64,000 bases of DNA from Acanthopleura granulata (taxonomy: Eukaryota > Mollusca > Polyplacophora > Chitonida > Chitonidae): contig JABBOT010000034.1 of assembly GCA_016165875.1 (NCBI GenBank), forward strand, positions 2,149,322 to 2,213,321. Reading direction: 5' to 3'. A program made the position numbers and the translations under genes. Every line of letters starts with the position of its first letter. The first letter of the stretch is position 1. The notes below the pieces were generated by a model, which did not search any database, was not told the DNA's origin, and saw nothing but the letters and a program-made list of their open reading frames with translations. Shown piece after piece: positions 30,918-42,615 of this stretch.

Positions 30918-33900
30918 TTATATTTTATGATACAGGCCAATGGCCTTCAAATATTTTATGACAGCGTCGCCAGCGATGCTGTCAAACAAATCATATGTGG
31001 AGTTTACTGTGTAGAATCTTTGCCGCACATGGGCAAAGTCTACACAGTCAACCAGGATATGTTTGATGCCGTATTCAGCACCACATCCAACACACTCGGG
31101 AGCACTGCTCCCATCCAGGATAAAATTGTGTGTTAGACGAGAATGTCCAACACGGCATCTTGTTAAAACCACTTGGTCTCTACGAGACATACCCAGTGTA
31201 TAAGAGTTATGGCCAATGACAGGGTGAATAGCGTGCAGTTTATTACACACCTGCACGTCCCATTCACCCTGCCAAAGGCGACGAATATACTTAAGAATGT
31301 TAGATTTAAAATCAGCGTATGGGATTTTAACTTTTGATAGGGATTTATTTAGGGCAGCCTTTGCCTCCCTGTCCACGACTGTGTTTCCATGGATACCAAC
31401 ATGGCTTGGTATCCAACAGAATATAATATCTTTGCCTCTTTTAATCAATTTTCTATGTAAGGCTAAAATTTCCAGAATAAGCGGGTTTTTCAATTTATTA
31501 TTCTGCATTGCCAAAAGGCAGGAGAGCGAGTCACTCCATACCATTGCCCTCTGGGCAAGCCCAGAGGAAACATATGATAAGGCCAGGAGTATAGCCCTGG
31601 CTTCTGCAGAAAAGATAGACGATGAAGACGGAAGACGAAGAGAAGAGACCCGCTGTTCTAAGACAGCCGCAGCCGCAACCCTGTCCTCATCCTTTGACCC
31701 ATCAGTGTATATAAATTTATAATTTGGATAATTAGCCTTAATTTCAGCAAAAGCTTGTTGAATTATAAGAGGGTTTGTATTCGATTTATTATATTGACGT
31801 AGATCAAATATTAGTTTAGGTTGTGGAAGAAGCCAGGGAGGAGACTCCGGAAAGGATACCGGAGCTATCTCCTCTAGCTTGATGTTAGCTTCCACAACAT
31901 GGTCCTGTATACGAAGACCGAACGGAGGGATCTTCTTAGGACATTTAGTATATTTGTCTACATATGATGGATTGAAAACACAGTCGTAGGCAGGGTTTGT
32001 TGGGTGAGCTTTAAGCTTTGTTGCATATTGAAGGCTGAGTTTAATACGTCGGTTATGTAAAGAAGGCTCATTGGCCTCCACGTATAAACTCTCTACTGGT
32101 GAGGTTCTAAAGGCACCAAGGCTGAGCCTCAGACCTTGGTGATGGACCGGATCCAGCATTTTAAGATATGATTTCCTAGCGGAACCATAAATGATGGACC
32201 CATATCCAATTTAGACCTCACCAGAGAACGATATAAATTGAGTAAAACAGATCGGTCAGCACCCCAATCGGTGCTAGACACGACCTTAATTATATAGAGA
32301 GCCTTTATACATTTAGCTTTAAGCGTTTTTATGTGAGGTATAAAAGATAATTTACTATCGAATATAACTCCTAAAATTTATTTTCCCCAACAATCTTCAC
32401 TGGTTCACCACAAAATTTAAGCTCAGGGTCTCGATGAAGTTTGCGTTTATTGCAGAAATGCATACCGACGGTTTTAGACGTAGAAAATCTAAAACCATTG
32501 GTAACTGCCCATTTCTCGATCTTACTGAGACAAAGCTGCAGTTGCCGCTCGATGTTATTCATATTTTTCGCCCGGTAGCATATCAGAAAATCATCTACAT
32601 ATAAATAACCCTCGGTTCCAGATGTTAATGTTTGGGCCAAGCTATTAATTTTGATGCTGAACAGCGTAGGTGAAAGGATACTGCCCTGGGGTACACCCAT
32701 CTCTTGCTCATAAGAGTCCGAAAGAGTGGACCCCACCCGTACCTTAAACTGACGATTTGATAAAAATTTGGATATAAATATAGGTAATCGACCTTTAAGG
32801 CCCATATCCGCCAGGTCTTTTAAGATGCCATATTTCCATGTGGTGTCGTAGGCCTTTTCAAGGTCAAAAAATACTGACACCACATGTTCATTATTAATAA
32901 AACCATGGCGAATGAAACTTTCAAGTCGAACAAGGTGATCCACTGTGGATCTACCTTGACGAAAACCACATTGGATATTAGATAGTAACTTGTTGGTTTC
33001 GAGAAACCAAACAAGTCTATCATTTATCATCCGTTCCATAGTCTTACAGACGCAACTGGTAAGAGCTATGGGACGGTAATTATTTGGATCAGTATGATCC
33101 TTACCCGGTTTGGGAACCGGGATAATACATGCCTCCCTCCATGAGGGTGGAAAATTACCAGTTATCCAAATATCGTTCAGTAAGTCCAAGAGAGTCTCAA
33201 GTGGTTCAGTTGATAAATGGTTCAGAAATTTATAATATACGTTATCAGGACCACATGCTGTATCATGTGCCTTTCTCAGTGCAGTTTTTAGTTCATCGAT
33301 ATTAAAAGGACGATTATAATCTTCTAAGTTTTTAGAAGAAAAGGGCAATTTCATTTTCTCCTTCCGGTTTTTGATATGTTGAAATTCTGAAGTATAATTC
33401 TCCGAAGAAGATTTTTTAGAAATGGATTCCGCTAATTTATTAGCTATATCGGATGGAGAAGTTAGTATGTTATCTCCATCTTTCAAGTGCTGGACTTTTG
33501 CTTTGTTATTTTTACCCTTAAGTTTCTGAACCATATTCCAGACCTTACGCATAGGTGTTTTTGACGTAATGCCTGAAACAAAGTTCCGCCAACAAGATCG
33601 TCTCTTGGACTTAAGTAATCGACGAGCCTTAGCTGCAAGAATACGAACCTGGTTTAAATTTTTATCAGTAGGACAATGGTTGAACTTGCGCTCAGCCCTT
33701 TTACGGTCCTTTATGGCTTTACGACAGTCATTGTCGTACCATGGTTTACTTTTGGATTTTGGACTGGTCGAGGTCTTAGGGATAGTTCTATCTGCAGCTC
33801 GTAATATAAGCTGATTAAATTTAAATATTGGGTCATCTGCTGCATTGAGAGTCTGTGGCGTGATATCAGCCTCACAGAACATCTCAAATGCCATCCAATC

Positions 33901-34611
33901 TGCTTTATCGAACTTCCACCTAGCTACACGTTCTAAAGAATTAGAAGTGACATGCTCTAGGATAATAGGAAAATGGTCACTACCACAAAGATCCTCGTGC
34001 ACTCTCCAAGAAAAATCCAGGAGAAGTGATGGATCTGTGATAGTGAGATCGATAGCAGAATAGATGCCGTTACCCGCATGCAAATGAGTATTAGAACCAT
34101 CATTGAAATAACACAGTTCCTCCTTGGTTAAAAAATCTTCTACTACCTTGCCCTTATTATTTATGCTGTTACTTCCCCATAAGGGGTTATGGGAATTAAA
34201 ATCGCCCATTATTATGAAGGGTGTAGGTAATTGTTCTTTCAAATTATGTAACTGTAAAGCTGACAAAGAAGTGTTCGGCGGAATATAAACCGAACACAAA
34301 GTGACTGTCTTAGACATTGAGACACGAACGGCCACAGCCTGAAGCTCTGTATGCAGAGCAAGAGGACTGTGGATAATATTGTTATTTATGAAGATAGCGG
34401 AGCCGCCTGCAGCTCGCTCTTCTTCGTGACAAAATGTACTATAAAGTGAATAATTTTTCAGAGTCATTTTATCTTTGTCAGATGTCTTCAGGTGAGTTTC
34501 CTGAAGACAAAGGGCAATAGGGTTTAATGATTGGACCAGCTGTGTTATTTCAATAAAATTAACCTTAAGACCTCGACAATTCCACTGTATAATTTTGTCG
34601 TATGTAGACAT
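30918..34611 (-). pseudogene. LINE ORF2, copy F, two single-base deletions
   Basis: ORF2 start ATG at 34611 overlaps the ORF1 stop. The frame is open for 746 codons to 32371, covering AP endonuclease (IIQWNCRGLK, MGDFNSHNPLWGS, GSDHFP) and RT with FFDLEKAYDTTW, VPQGSILSP and YVDD. A 1-nt deletion in an A run near 32374 and a second near 32204 (catatccaat, where A, B and G have one more base) break it. The RNase H and Cys/His end is open at 30918-32159. The span is 3694 nt, exactly two less than the 3696 nt of the intact inner ORF2. Only these lesions separate it from an open frame. Confidence 0.9.
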
Positions 34612-35972
34612 TACGGAGGGAGGCGAATAGGAGACTTGTCTCTATATTTGGACCGAGGACGACCCTTTCTTGGAGATCGGCTGGAAGATCTCCCTGGTGC
34701 GGGTGATGTATCCATCACATCCGCATCTGATGTTGAAGGGACGACGTCCTCCAACGATCCAAACCTGTTAAATGTTTGGATGGGATCTCGAGTGGCCTTA
34801 GACAGACGTTCTGTATGGCCACTCGGTTTACTGGTTTTAATATTACTTTGAACTTTGTTATTGGATTTGTTTTTGTCGTTATGATTTTTAGAGGGCTGAG
34901 GTTCAGGTATATTTTTTTCGGTATTCTTTACTGGTTTTATTTCTTCTACTGTGAGGGTCTGGGTTGAGCAGGAGTTCCGTTCAGGTTGAGCTGGACGTTC
35001 AACGTTGATCGGGTTAGGTTTGTCGTTTCCAATGGGCCAAGTCAAGGAAGTTTGAGTTGCAACAGATGTTGCAGCTCGCTTGACTACATTGGCAAACGAA
35101 GTCTGCGGTGTCGTACTCGAAAGTGAGGCCAATTTGCGGGCCTCCTGATAGGAAATATTGTTTGTAGTTTTTAAAGTGATTATTTGTTTTTCTTTAATGA
35201 AAAGAGGACAGTCCTTAGAGGAGGCCATGTGATCTCGGCCGCAATTGCAGCACTTAATTGTGCTGCTGCAGTCAAAACCATCATGACCTTCACTGCCGCA
35301 TCTGAAACAAACCAGTTTATTTTTACACTGGCCTTTGCCATGACCAAACTTTTGGCAAGTAAAACACCGTGTAGGGTTAGGTATGTATAAATCCACATTA
35401 ACCCTATACGGGCCAATGTAGATATATGATGGTAGAGAGGTACTATTAAAGGTTATCAGATAGGTGTTTAATTTGAGGATGTTGCCAGCTTTTTTTGTTG
35501 TGAAACGCTTCACTCTGACAACACCCTGTGGTTTTAGTTCTGCACAGATTTCTTCTTCAGATAGGTCGAAAATATCCCCATCCCTGTCACGTATTATTCC
35601 CTGACAGCTGTTCAGGGTATTGTGAGGGGATGTAAAAACAGATATATCAGAAATCCTATTCAATGACAATAAATTTTTAGATTGTTGCTTCCGGAAACAT
35701 TCGATTAGAATGTCTCCGGATCGCAGCTTTTTAACGTTTTTTAAAGTGCCTGCTGCACCCTCCAAAGCCCTCTTCAAAAGAAAAGGATGAATTTTAGAGG
35801 CCGGCTTTTGTTCACTCTTTGTTGAGAGAACAATAAAAGCCGGCCAACTTTCCTGTCGAATGTCTATAGAATCTGATAAAGCCTCCAGCTTCCTCTTTTT
35901 ATCAGACCCTGAAATTTCCTGAGAAGACGATCTCAAATTAGAAACATTTTTAGAAAGGTTTAGGGTATTCAT
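34611..35972 (-). CDS. LINE ORF1 (gag-like, three zinc knuckles), intact, 453 aa
   Basis: Complete ORF1 and the reference for the family. Residues 1-60 are a charged N-terminus. Residues 60-195 form an RRM-like region (HPFLLKRALEGAAGTLKNVK; GIIRDRDGDIFDLSEEE; VVRVKRFTTKK). Knuckles are at 203-216 CFTCQKFGHGKGQC, 222-235 CFRCGSEGHDGFDC and 241-255 CCNCGRDHMASSKDC. A Thr/Pro/Lys-rich linker and a basic Ser/Arg/Pro tail (RSPRKGRPRSKYRDKSPIRL) follow. It binds element RNA and forms RNPs. The start Met is supported by conservation of the N-terminus in copies C and D. The stop overlaps the ORF2 start (TAATG). Confidence 0.92.
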   Translation of the reverse strand: MNTLNLSKNVSNLRSSSQEISGSDKKRKLEALSDSIDIRQESWPAFIVLSTKSEQKPASKIHPFLLKRALEGAAGTLKNVKKLRSGDILIECFRKQQSKNLLSLNRISDISVFTSPHNTLNSCQGIIRDRDGDIFDLSEEEICAELKPQGVVRVKRFTTKKAGNILKLNTYLITFNSTSLPSYIYIGPYRVNVDLYIPNPTRCFTCQKFGHGKGQCKNKLVCFRCGSEGHDGFDCSSTIKCCNCGRDHMASSKDCPLFIKEKQIITLKTTNNISYQEARKLASLSSTTPQTSFANVVKRAATSVATQTSLTWPIGNDKPNPINVERPAQPERNSCSTQTLTVEEIKPVKNTEKNIPEPQPSKNHNDKNKSNNKVQSNIKTSKPSGHTERLSKATRDPIQTFNRFGSLEDVVPSTSDADVMDTSPAPGRSSSRSPRKGRPRSKYRDKSPIRLPP

Positions 35973-36609
35973 AATAATTAATCACGGATTCACCCCACGT
36001 GTTCCCCACCCACCACGGAGTGCCAACAAGGGCGATGCCTGAACCTGGGGATACCCAGCAGGAAAGACACCAAGGATTCCACATGGGGTATACTCAAATA
36101 GATGGCCTTAATATGCACACCCCATTCCCCACCCGAGCTCCTCCATCACCCACCCTATGAAGGAGGTTGCACATTAGACACGGACTACTTGAGTGACCCT
36201 ACAGCCACCGCCTCAAACGCAATCCCACGAACGAAATTTGAGAAAAATCATTTGATCTCTAAAGAGTGTTTTTATAGAGAAGTTTTGGGACCACGCAGAG
36301 GCAAGGCGTGACCAGCCGATTGATCGGATCGGGCCATCCGACCGCCCGTCTTTGGAGAAGTAAGGGCCGAAGTGGAGTGTTGGGCGTGAGGATCTCGCAA
36401 GTTCAACCCGCCCTCAGCCACCAGGATCCCGTCCTCCCCCATCACGGGTCGCAACCCACGGCAAACAGGTTGCCCCTTTTAGTCGCCTTGTACGACCAGC
36501 CCGGGGAGGCTGTGGAACTATTCTATTCACCGGAACCACACGGGAGAGCCCTAGCTTGCCTAGAGAACTGGGGCCCTATTCTTTTCACTCCCGGGAATCC
36601 CACGCGGGG
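35973..36609 (-). promoter_or_regulatory. LINE 5' UTR, copy F
   Basis: 637-bp 5' UTR. Compared with inner and outer copies it lacks about 21 bp (the gttagtcgcctcgtacgaca part of the terminal module), a deletion shared with copy D. Its 5' end reads ccccgcgtgggattcccggg, again like D and unlike the others. Confidence 0.7.
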
Positions 36610-36622
36610 CGACACTTTAGAA

Positions 36623-37017
36623 ACATCCGTTAAAAAAAAATTAAAAATAACCGCGCATAAAATACAACAGTGTTTTTGACAGCAATATGTTAGCCTTTTT
36701 AGAAACTCGATGAAATGCTCATCAGAACCGGAGATCGTAATCATATTATCAATGTTTCAATATTTTTATTTGCATTAGTTCGGTATTGGCGATGCATTCT
36801 ATCGTATCAGTATAAATGGTAATATGCAGGTGATGTAGAAATTTTAAAACATTTTGATTACGTGATATTTTAAACTGGCTCGTTTCAGATGAACGTAATT
36901 AGCCCTTTGTGTGCTCTCTTGAGGTTTTTGTCACTTGGCATGACCTTCAAATCATCTGCTGATAAGCCCCCAAAACACAACTCACGAATGCCTGTTGTTT
37001 TTCTGATCAGTTTTTAG
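36623..37017 (+). repeat. Segmental duplication block gamma, part 1
   Basis: Matches 60086-60475. Shared landmarks are 'catccgttaaaa', 'gcataaaatacaaca', 'gaaatgctcatcagaac', 'tttgcattagttcgg', 'gtttcagatgaa', 'gtcacttggc', 'gaccttcaaatcatc' and 'ttgtttttctgatca'. It ends where the gypsy LTR begins. Confidence 0.8.
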
Positions 37018-37175
37018 TGTTCCGACCTGATGTTAGGTCGTGGTTTTGTGTATGTCGTCAGTTGCTCGGATGATGTACCTCGGTGGTCGTGTAAACGATA
37101 TGTGGAGCGGATGTCAGTCGAGTTAATCAGTTCCTACTTTCCCAAAATAATCAGCAAAAATATAGCTACATTACA
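37018..37175 (+). repeat. 5' LTR of the gypsy element
   Basis: 158 bp, TG...CA. Shares 'gatgatgtacctcggt', 'aaacgatatgtg' and 'gtcagtcgagtta' with the 3' LTR, with several substitutions and indels, indicating an old insertion. Confidence 0.87.
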
Positions 37176-37269
37176 TTGGCGCTGAGTATCAAGAATGACC
37201 AACCCAGCCATAAATCAGCCAGCAATCGGTTCATTCGACACAAACGGCGATCACACCAGCATAGCTCAG

Positions 37270-38110
37270 CGATGACAGCGATGAAAAAAACGGTTGGAAT
37301 ATTACGTTGTTGCTTCCGGCAATAGACGGCGAACGAAAGAGAGCTCTTTTATTAGATTTGGCTGACCCCGAAGTACATAATAAATCTGAAACTCTCACAG
37401 ATACAGGAGGTGACTATGATTGTGGTGTCATTAAGCTTGATGAACACTTTAAGCCACAGAAAAACATTGCATTTGAGCGACACACATTTCGCCAGGCTGG
37501 ACAGGAAGAAGGGGAGACAATCAAGAGTCTCATAGCCCGCCTTCGCGTTATCATGTGAGTTCGGAGATCAGCCAGAAGATTTCACCCGTGACCATGTCAT
37601 TGAGAAATGTTTCTCAGATCGTCTACGCCAAAGATTTTTTTCAACGTGAAGCTGACTAAATATACTGTTGACAATTTCCAGATCATCTGAAATAGCTGAG
37701 CAGCCAGCTGCTAAAATTTAAGTAGTTGACAACGCCATGCCAGAAATCAATGCTTTGATGTCTCGTCAGAAAACCAGAAAATCTGGAAACAGGCAAAATC
37801 AGACCCGCAAACCTAAACAGTCAGACAGGGAAAATAAACACGGCATCGTGTGCTACAGGTGTGGGAATTTCGGACGTTATAGACGAAACTGTAAAGTTAC
37901 TAAGAAACATAAATGTGATAAATTTGTTTTCAGTAGGCACTTTTCCACCATGTGTAAACCAAGCTTGATAAAATGGAGTAAACTGCTAGACAGGCCCGTA
38001 TTAATACAAGTACACCAAAACACACCAGAAGAAAGCAGAGGTACTTGTGTTGATGTACCATCTTCAGACCACGGTTACGTCTTTGTATTAAACCAAGCTC
38101 ACAGATGAGA
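37270..38110 (+). pseudogene. gypsy gag pseudogene (capsid-like region and knuckle)
   Basis: The 37307-37558 frame carries a retrotransposon Gag core (ERKRALLLDLADPEV; IAFERHTFRQAGQEEGETIK; LIARLRV). After frameshifts, 37737-38108 has a basic linker and one nucleocapsid-type knuckle CYRCGNFGRYRRNC, in which the usual His is Arg. The region ends before a degraded protease with a DSGAGVSS-type active-site phrase near 38161-38185. Gag packages the element RNA. Not functional here. Confidence 0.78.
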
Positions 38111-38149
38111 TGGTCAGCTTCTTATCCACATCTCATCTGTATATGTCGA

Positions 38150-41100
38150 AGTGGTAACAGACTCTGGTGCTGGTGTGAGCAGTATTGATCATGGAACATG
38201 GGAAAAACCAGCTGAAACAGGAATAAAGGTACAAATCTGTAATAAAAACATTTACTGATATGAATCAAATCAGCCACTCAAACTTACGGCTAATATATCC
38301 ACTGGACAGAAACCTGGCAGTGAAGAAATTCTTGTTTCCTCAGAAGGCAGGGTTTCACTGCTAAGTCGGTAGACTGCTGTAACTTTAGGTGTTCAAAGAA
38401 TTGAGCGTGAGGTTAGTTACACAGCAGCCTCTGACAGGTATGAACAGCTGAAAACAAAAGACAAAGAATGCTTTCGTGGACTGGGTTAACTCAAAGACAA
38501 GCTCAAAATACATGCGAACAAAACTGTCACACCTGTAGCCCAGCCATTACCTGGACTACCTTACCTAATCTCTCAAGACCGTCGAGGACAAACTACAAGA
38601 GCTGATCGATGAAGATGTCATTGAACCAGTGAATGATCCTGCTGAATGGGTTTCACCTCTAGTTGTCGTCCCAAAGTCTAATGACGACGAGTGCATATGT
38701 ATGGATATGAGGCGCGCCAACGAGGTGATCATCGGAAAACGTTATGCGATCCCATCAGTGGACGAGGTTCTCTGGGACGCTGATTTAAATGGTGCGATGG
38801 TGTTTTCCCAAATTGGATCATAAATGACGATTCCACCAGATAGAATTGGAACCATCATCAAGGGACATAACCACGTTTGTAACCCACAAAGGATTATTCA
38901 GATATAAAGGTTTTGATGTTTGGCGTATCGGGGCCAGAAATTTATCAACATATTATGGGACAAGTCCTTCAAGGCTGCGAAACATGTCCGATGGCATTAT
39001 CTTTTATTGAAAGGGAGTCGAGGATCATGACAGAAAACTTGAAAAAGTTATTCCAAGACAGTGAAAATTGTATGGGTTCCACTATCGGAGAGGAAAAATT
39101 GATAAACAAATGGCTTGTTCAACTCTCAGACAGCGGTAGGCCTTACACAATATCAAAGAACGAAGACGCTTGAATAAGTTCAGTACATATATTTAAATAA
39201 AACAGACAAATAGTACAACTGACAATAATATAGAAAATTAATATAGATAATTACAAAGTATGTATATATTTTTTCTTACTGGTGACAGCGTCCAAACCCG
39301 GTTGGAATATTTTGGCTTCCGAAGGCAAGTGAGTCCATATATATCTAGAATCCACAGTTTCTGGGGTTTCACACATCGAAGGATGACTGTCCTGTAGTGG
39401 CGAACACGGTATGCCGGCTATGAAATACTCCCCGGCAAGGTGCAACCTTCCTGGGCGTCCGTGATGCCGAGCTGGCGATGTATGTTTCACTCCTCGGAAG
39501 TATACGCAAAGTTACTTCCAGGGTAAACCGGGATGAAATGTACGTAATCGCACAAAAAGACAATGGGCGATACAAGCTCCAAAAGAACGTCTCCAACAAA
39601 GTGGCAAGTGGCGAAACACAAGCTCACAAAGGTGCTACGTACGAAACCGGAGCACAGAATGACAAAACTGTCGAATGGTATGAAAACCGATATCTTCAAA
39701 TCCAAAAAATCCTTCTAAATGAAAGAGAGTAAATATGACCGCTCTCACATCAACTTGAGTAAAAGATTGCTGTTGAGTGGACGTAAGTGAAAGGACTGCG
39801 AGCTTAACAATGTCGTCGCTCATATTTATAGGCTGCCATAAAGAAAATTCTGGATGGTTTGTCCGTAAACATGTTTGCAATGTGGGTACATCTTTCTAGA
39901 AAGTACGCTCTATGTACAATGACACGAACTCACAAATACAGGAGCCTCGAAAACACGCGACTGGATTTCAGCGCAGGCTCTCACTTACACAGAGAATAAT
40001 GTGTAGGTCAGACACAGACCTGGTTAGCGTGAAAACAAATGAATAAACTATAATACAATATTTTAAAGACGGGGTTGGTGACAAAATGGACTAACACTCA
40101 TTCCAGAAAAGTGCCAATTTGGTATGGACAGGCTAGTATTCATCGGACACCTACTATATCCTAAATGCGTGTACCCGTTTTCGACAAAAGTTGAAGCAAT
40201 CAGGCAGTCAACGCATCAGAAGCGCGGAGTTTTCTGGGCTCCCGGTACAGCTCTGATTTCGCTACAATAGCGGAACCACTTCGAAGGCTGACCAGGAAAA
40301 GTCAAACTTGGGCTTGGGCCGAACCGCAGGAAAAAGCCGTCAACAAATTAAGGGCACAGGTTTAAAGTGACACCGTGTTGGCATACTTTCAACAGGGCGC
40401 TAAACCAGACTGATCGTTGATGCTAGTCCAGTTGGACTTGGTCTCATACTAGCTCAACAACATGGCGATGAATACCGACCTGCACTCCTTGCCAGCAATG
40501 CGCTTACAGATGTCCAGAAACGTTATTCCCAGACGAAACAAGGTCTGGTCGCTGTATGTTGATGTGAACGTTGTCATCTTTACCTGTATTCGAGCTTTTC
40601 ATAGACTATAAGCCTCAGGAAGTGATTTTGCTGAGCACCATATCGGTTGCCTGTCTACAGCCTGGGACCGACAAATGCATCCGACGCACTAAGAATGTCA
40701 ATCACAGCTGTAAGGCGAAAACGGAATATAGCTGAAGACATTGAGCACAATTGAGAAAGCTTCTAAGATGGAAGTCGAAATACAGCGGCTTATTACTGCT
40801 ATCCAGGAAGGAAACCGTGAGAAATTCTCCGAACCCTACAGGCATCCGAAGTGAACTATCTCTTTCTGGTTCACTAGTGCTTCAAGGCAGTAGGATTGTG
40901 ATTCCTGAACAGATACGGAAACAAGTTCTGCAGCTCGCACATAAGACTCATTTTGGAATAGTGAAAACCAAACAGCTAATATGTGAGAAGGTATGGTGGC
41001 CAGGGATGGGCAAAGACATCGAGACTTAAATTCGTCATGCATGTCAAACAATCGGAAAATCACCCTCACAAGAAGCTATGCAATCCACCACGTTGCCCAG

Positions 41101-42000
41101 CGGAGCTTGAAAGAACTTCCCTTGGATGTACTTGGGTCCATTTCCAACTGGAGAGTGTACTGTTGCCATGATGGTTTATTATTCTAAATATCCAGAAATA
41201 ACAGTCAACCAAACTACCACAGAAGACAACGTAATGACTTGAATGGAAGAAGTGTTTGCCAGACACAGTCACCATGGACAATGGTTCACAATTTGTGTCT
41301 CAAACTTTGCAAACCAATCTGACTAACTGTGGAATTCATCACCGTAGAATCACTCCATACTGGCCCCAGGCAAACTGAGATGTCAGACGATTTAATAGGA
41401 CCATTCTGAAAGGAATTCGTACAGCACACAGAGACGGCCAGAACTGGAAAAGACAGTTGCCTTGGATACTCCCTCTGTTATCGGACTGCTCTACATTCAA
41501 TAACAGGGAAGTTTCCAGCTCAGTTACTGTTCAACTCGTCAATCAGGAATAAAATCCCGCAGCTCTCTATTAAACCACCAGATCCCACAGAGACAGAGCA
41601 AACCGACCGTCACCACAAGGAGAAAACCCGACAGTACCCAGATAAGAATCGTCATGCAATTCCTCGGGAAGTGAAACCAGGCGACAAGGTGCCGTTTGGT
41701 CAAAAGGAAGTCAACAAACTTTTCATCAACTATCACAGTACACCACATCTTGTAGTGGATAGGAAGAGAAGTACAGCTGCATTGAAGAACAAACAGCAAC
41801 GGTTCTACTTTCAAACGGAATGTTTCTCATGTACAAGTCTGTCATGAGGAGAGAAACTGTTACACTGACAACTGTGAAATTGACTCTGATACAGACATAC
41901 AAAGTAAAACTTCAACATCTGACCACACGAACTATCCTATCGCGCAGCCCTGTGTTTCTACGCGCTGCACTCGAAGAGGCAGAGAAGTGAACCTTTGTAG
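38150..42000 (+). pseudogene. gypsy pol pseudogene (PR-RT-RH-IN)
   Basis: Protease phrase DSGAGVSS lies near 38165. The RT fingers are at 38629-38823 (AEWVSPLVVVPKSNDD; DMRRANEVI; NGAMVFSQI), followed by ITTFVTHKGLFRYK near 38890. The YxDD box is degraded to a SDG-like reading near 38990. The K repeat interrupts from about 39069 to 40077. Pol resumes at 40088 with NGLTLIPEKCQFGMDRLVF. The integrase zinc-binding part is at 40900-41060 (HKTHFGIVKTKQLI, VWWPGMGKD, HACQ) and the core at 41265-41400 (TMDNGSQFVSQTL). A stop replaces the Gly of NGxVER, and the catalytic Glu reads Arg. Many stops and frameshifts. Confidence 0.83.
39069..40077 (-). repeat. Interspersed repeat K, copy 2, inserted in gypsy pol
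   Basis: Minus-oriented ~1-kb repeat, the most complete K copy. Flanks gtgaaaat (39061-39068) and gtgacaaaat (40078-40087) look like a short imperfect target duplication, and pol reads on across the two sides. It matches 3690-4412 plus 5807-5962, and 44360-44625. No conserved ORF, terminal inverted repeat or poly(A) tail is evident, so its class is unknown. Confidence 0.72.
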
Positions 42001-42446
42001 ACATTTAAGTGACTTTGTTGTTAATCGACTGAACTGAAAAGTGAATGTGCCTCCGTTCCGTTAAGAGTAACTGAATCTAAGTAACAGATGACGCTTAAGC
42101 ATTTCATAAATGTGTTTTATTTCAGGTTGTGTGACATTTCTAATTAATGACATTGCGTTTTATTTCAGGTCGTGGGATATCTGATCAATCACATTTTAGT
42201 TTAAATGTTCTTGAAACAAAAGGCGCATTTTAATAACTTTTGATTGATTTGATTCAAATTTATATTTCTTCACAACTACAATATGAAAGTATTGACCAAG
42301 AAATATTTATGTTAAAGATTATCACCACAAGTATCATTATCGTTTGAGTGTTCATGTTCAGGTCCTTCATTGGGTTAAAACCACTACCAGAAATAATGTG
42401 CAACGCCTCCATGATAATTCATGATCTAAGAAAAGGAGGGATGTAT

Positions 42447-42615
42447 TGTTCCGACGTGATATCAGGTCGTGGTTCTGTGTATGCTGGCAGTTGCCTGGAT
42501 GATGTACCTCGGTAGTCGAATAAACGATATGTGCAGCGGACGTCAGTCGAGTTATTCAGCTCTTGCAGTTCCCCCAAAAAGTCAGCGGTGAGATACAAAG
42601 AGATTCAACATTACA
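42447..42615 (+). repeat. 3' LTR of the gypsy element
   Basis: 169 bp, preceded by the purine tract aagaaaaggaggg. It is about 10 bp longer than the 5' LTR because of small indels near its end. Confidence 0.85.

Larger units (their letters stand above)
30679..36609 (-). mobile_element. Near-intact I-clade LINE copy F
   Basis: 5931-bp full-length element: CATT tail at 30679, 239-bp 3' UTR, ORF2, ORF1 and 637-bp 5' UTR ending at 36609. It is flanked by cgacactttagaa (30666-30678 and 36610-36622). ORF1 is fully open; ORF2 carries just two single-base deletions. It is a close sister of the outer nested element. The paralogous site at 60071-60090 (cgacttttcaggcgcatccg) is unoccupied. Confidence 0.93.
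37018..42615 (+). mobile_element. Decayed Ty3/gypsy LTR retrotransposon
   Basis: 5' LTR 37018-37175 and 3' LTR 42447-42615 begin tgttccgacNtgatNtcagg or a close variant and end cattaca. A candidate primer-binding region (tggcgctgagtatcaag) follows the 5' LTR and a polypurine tract (aagaaaaggaggg) precedes the 3' LTR. Gag, protease, RT, RNase H and integrase blocks occur in the Ty3/gypsy order, riddled with stops. A ~1-kb K repeat is inserted in pol. No clear target duplication is visible. Unit 2 lacks the element near 60470. Confidence 0.88.
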
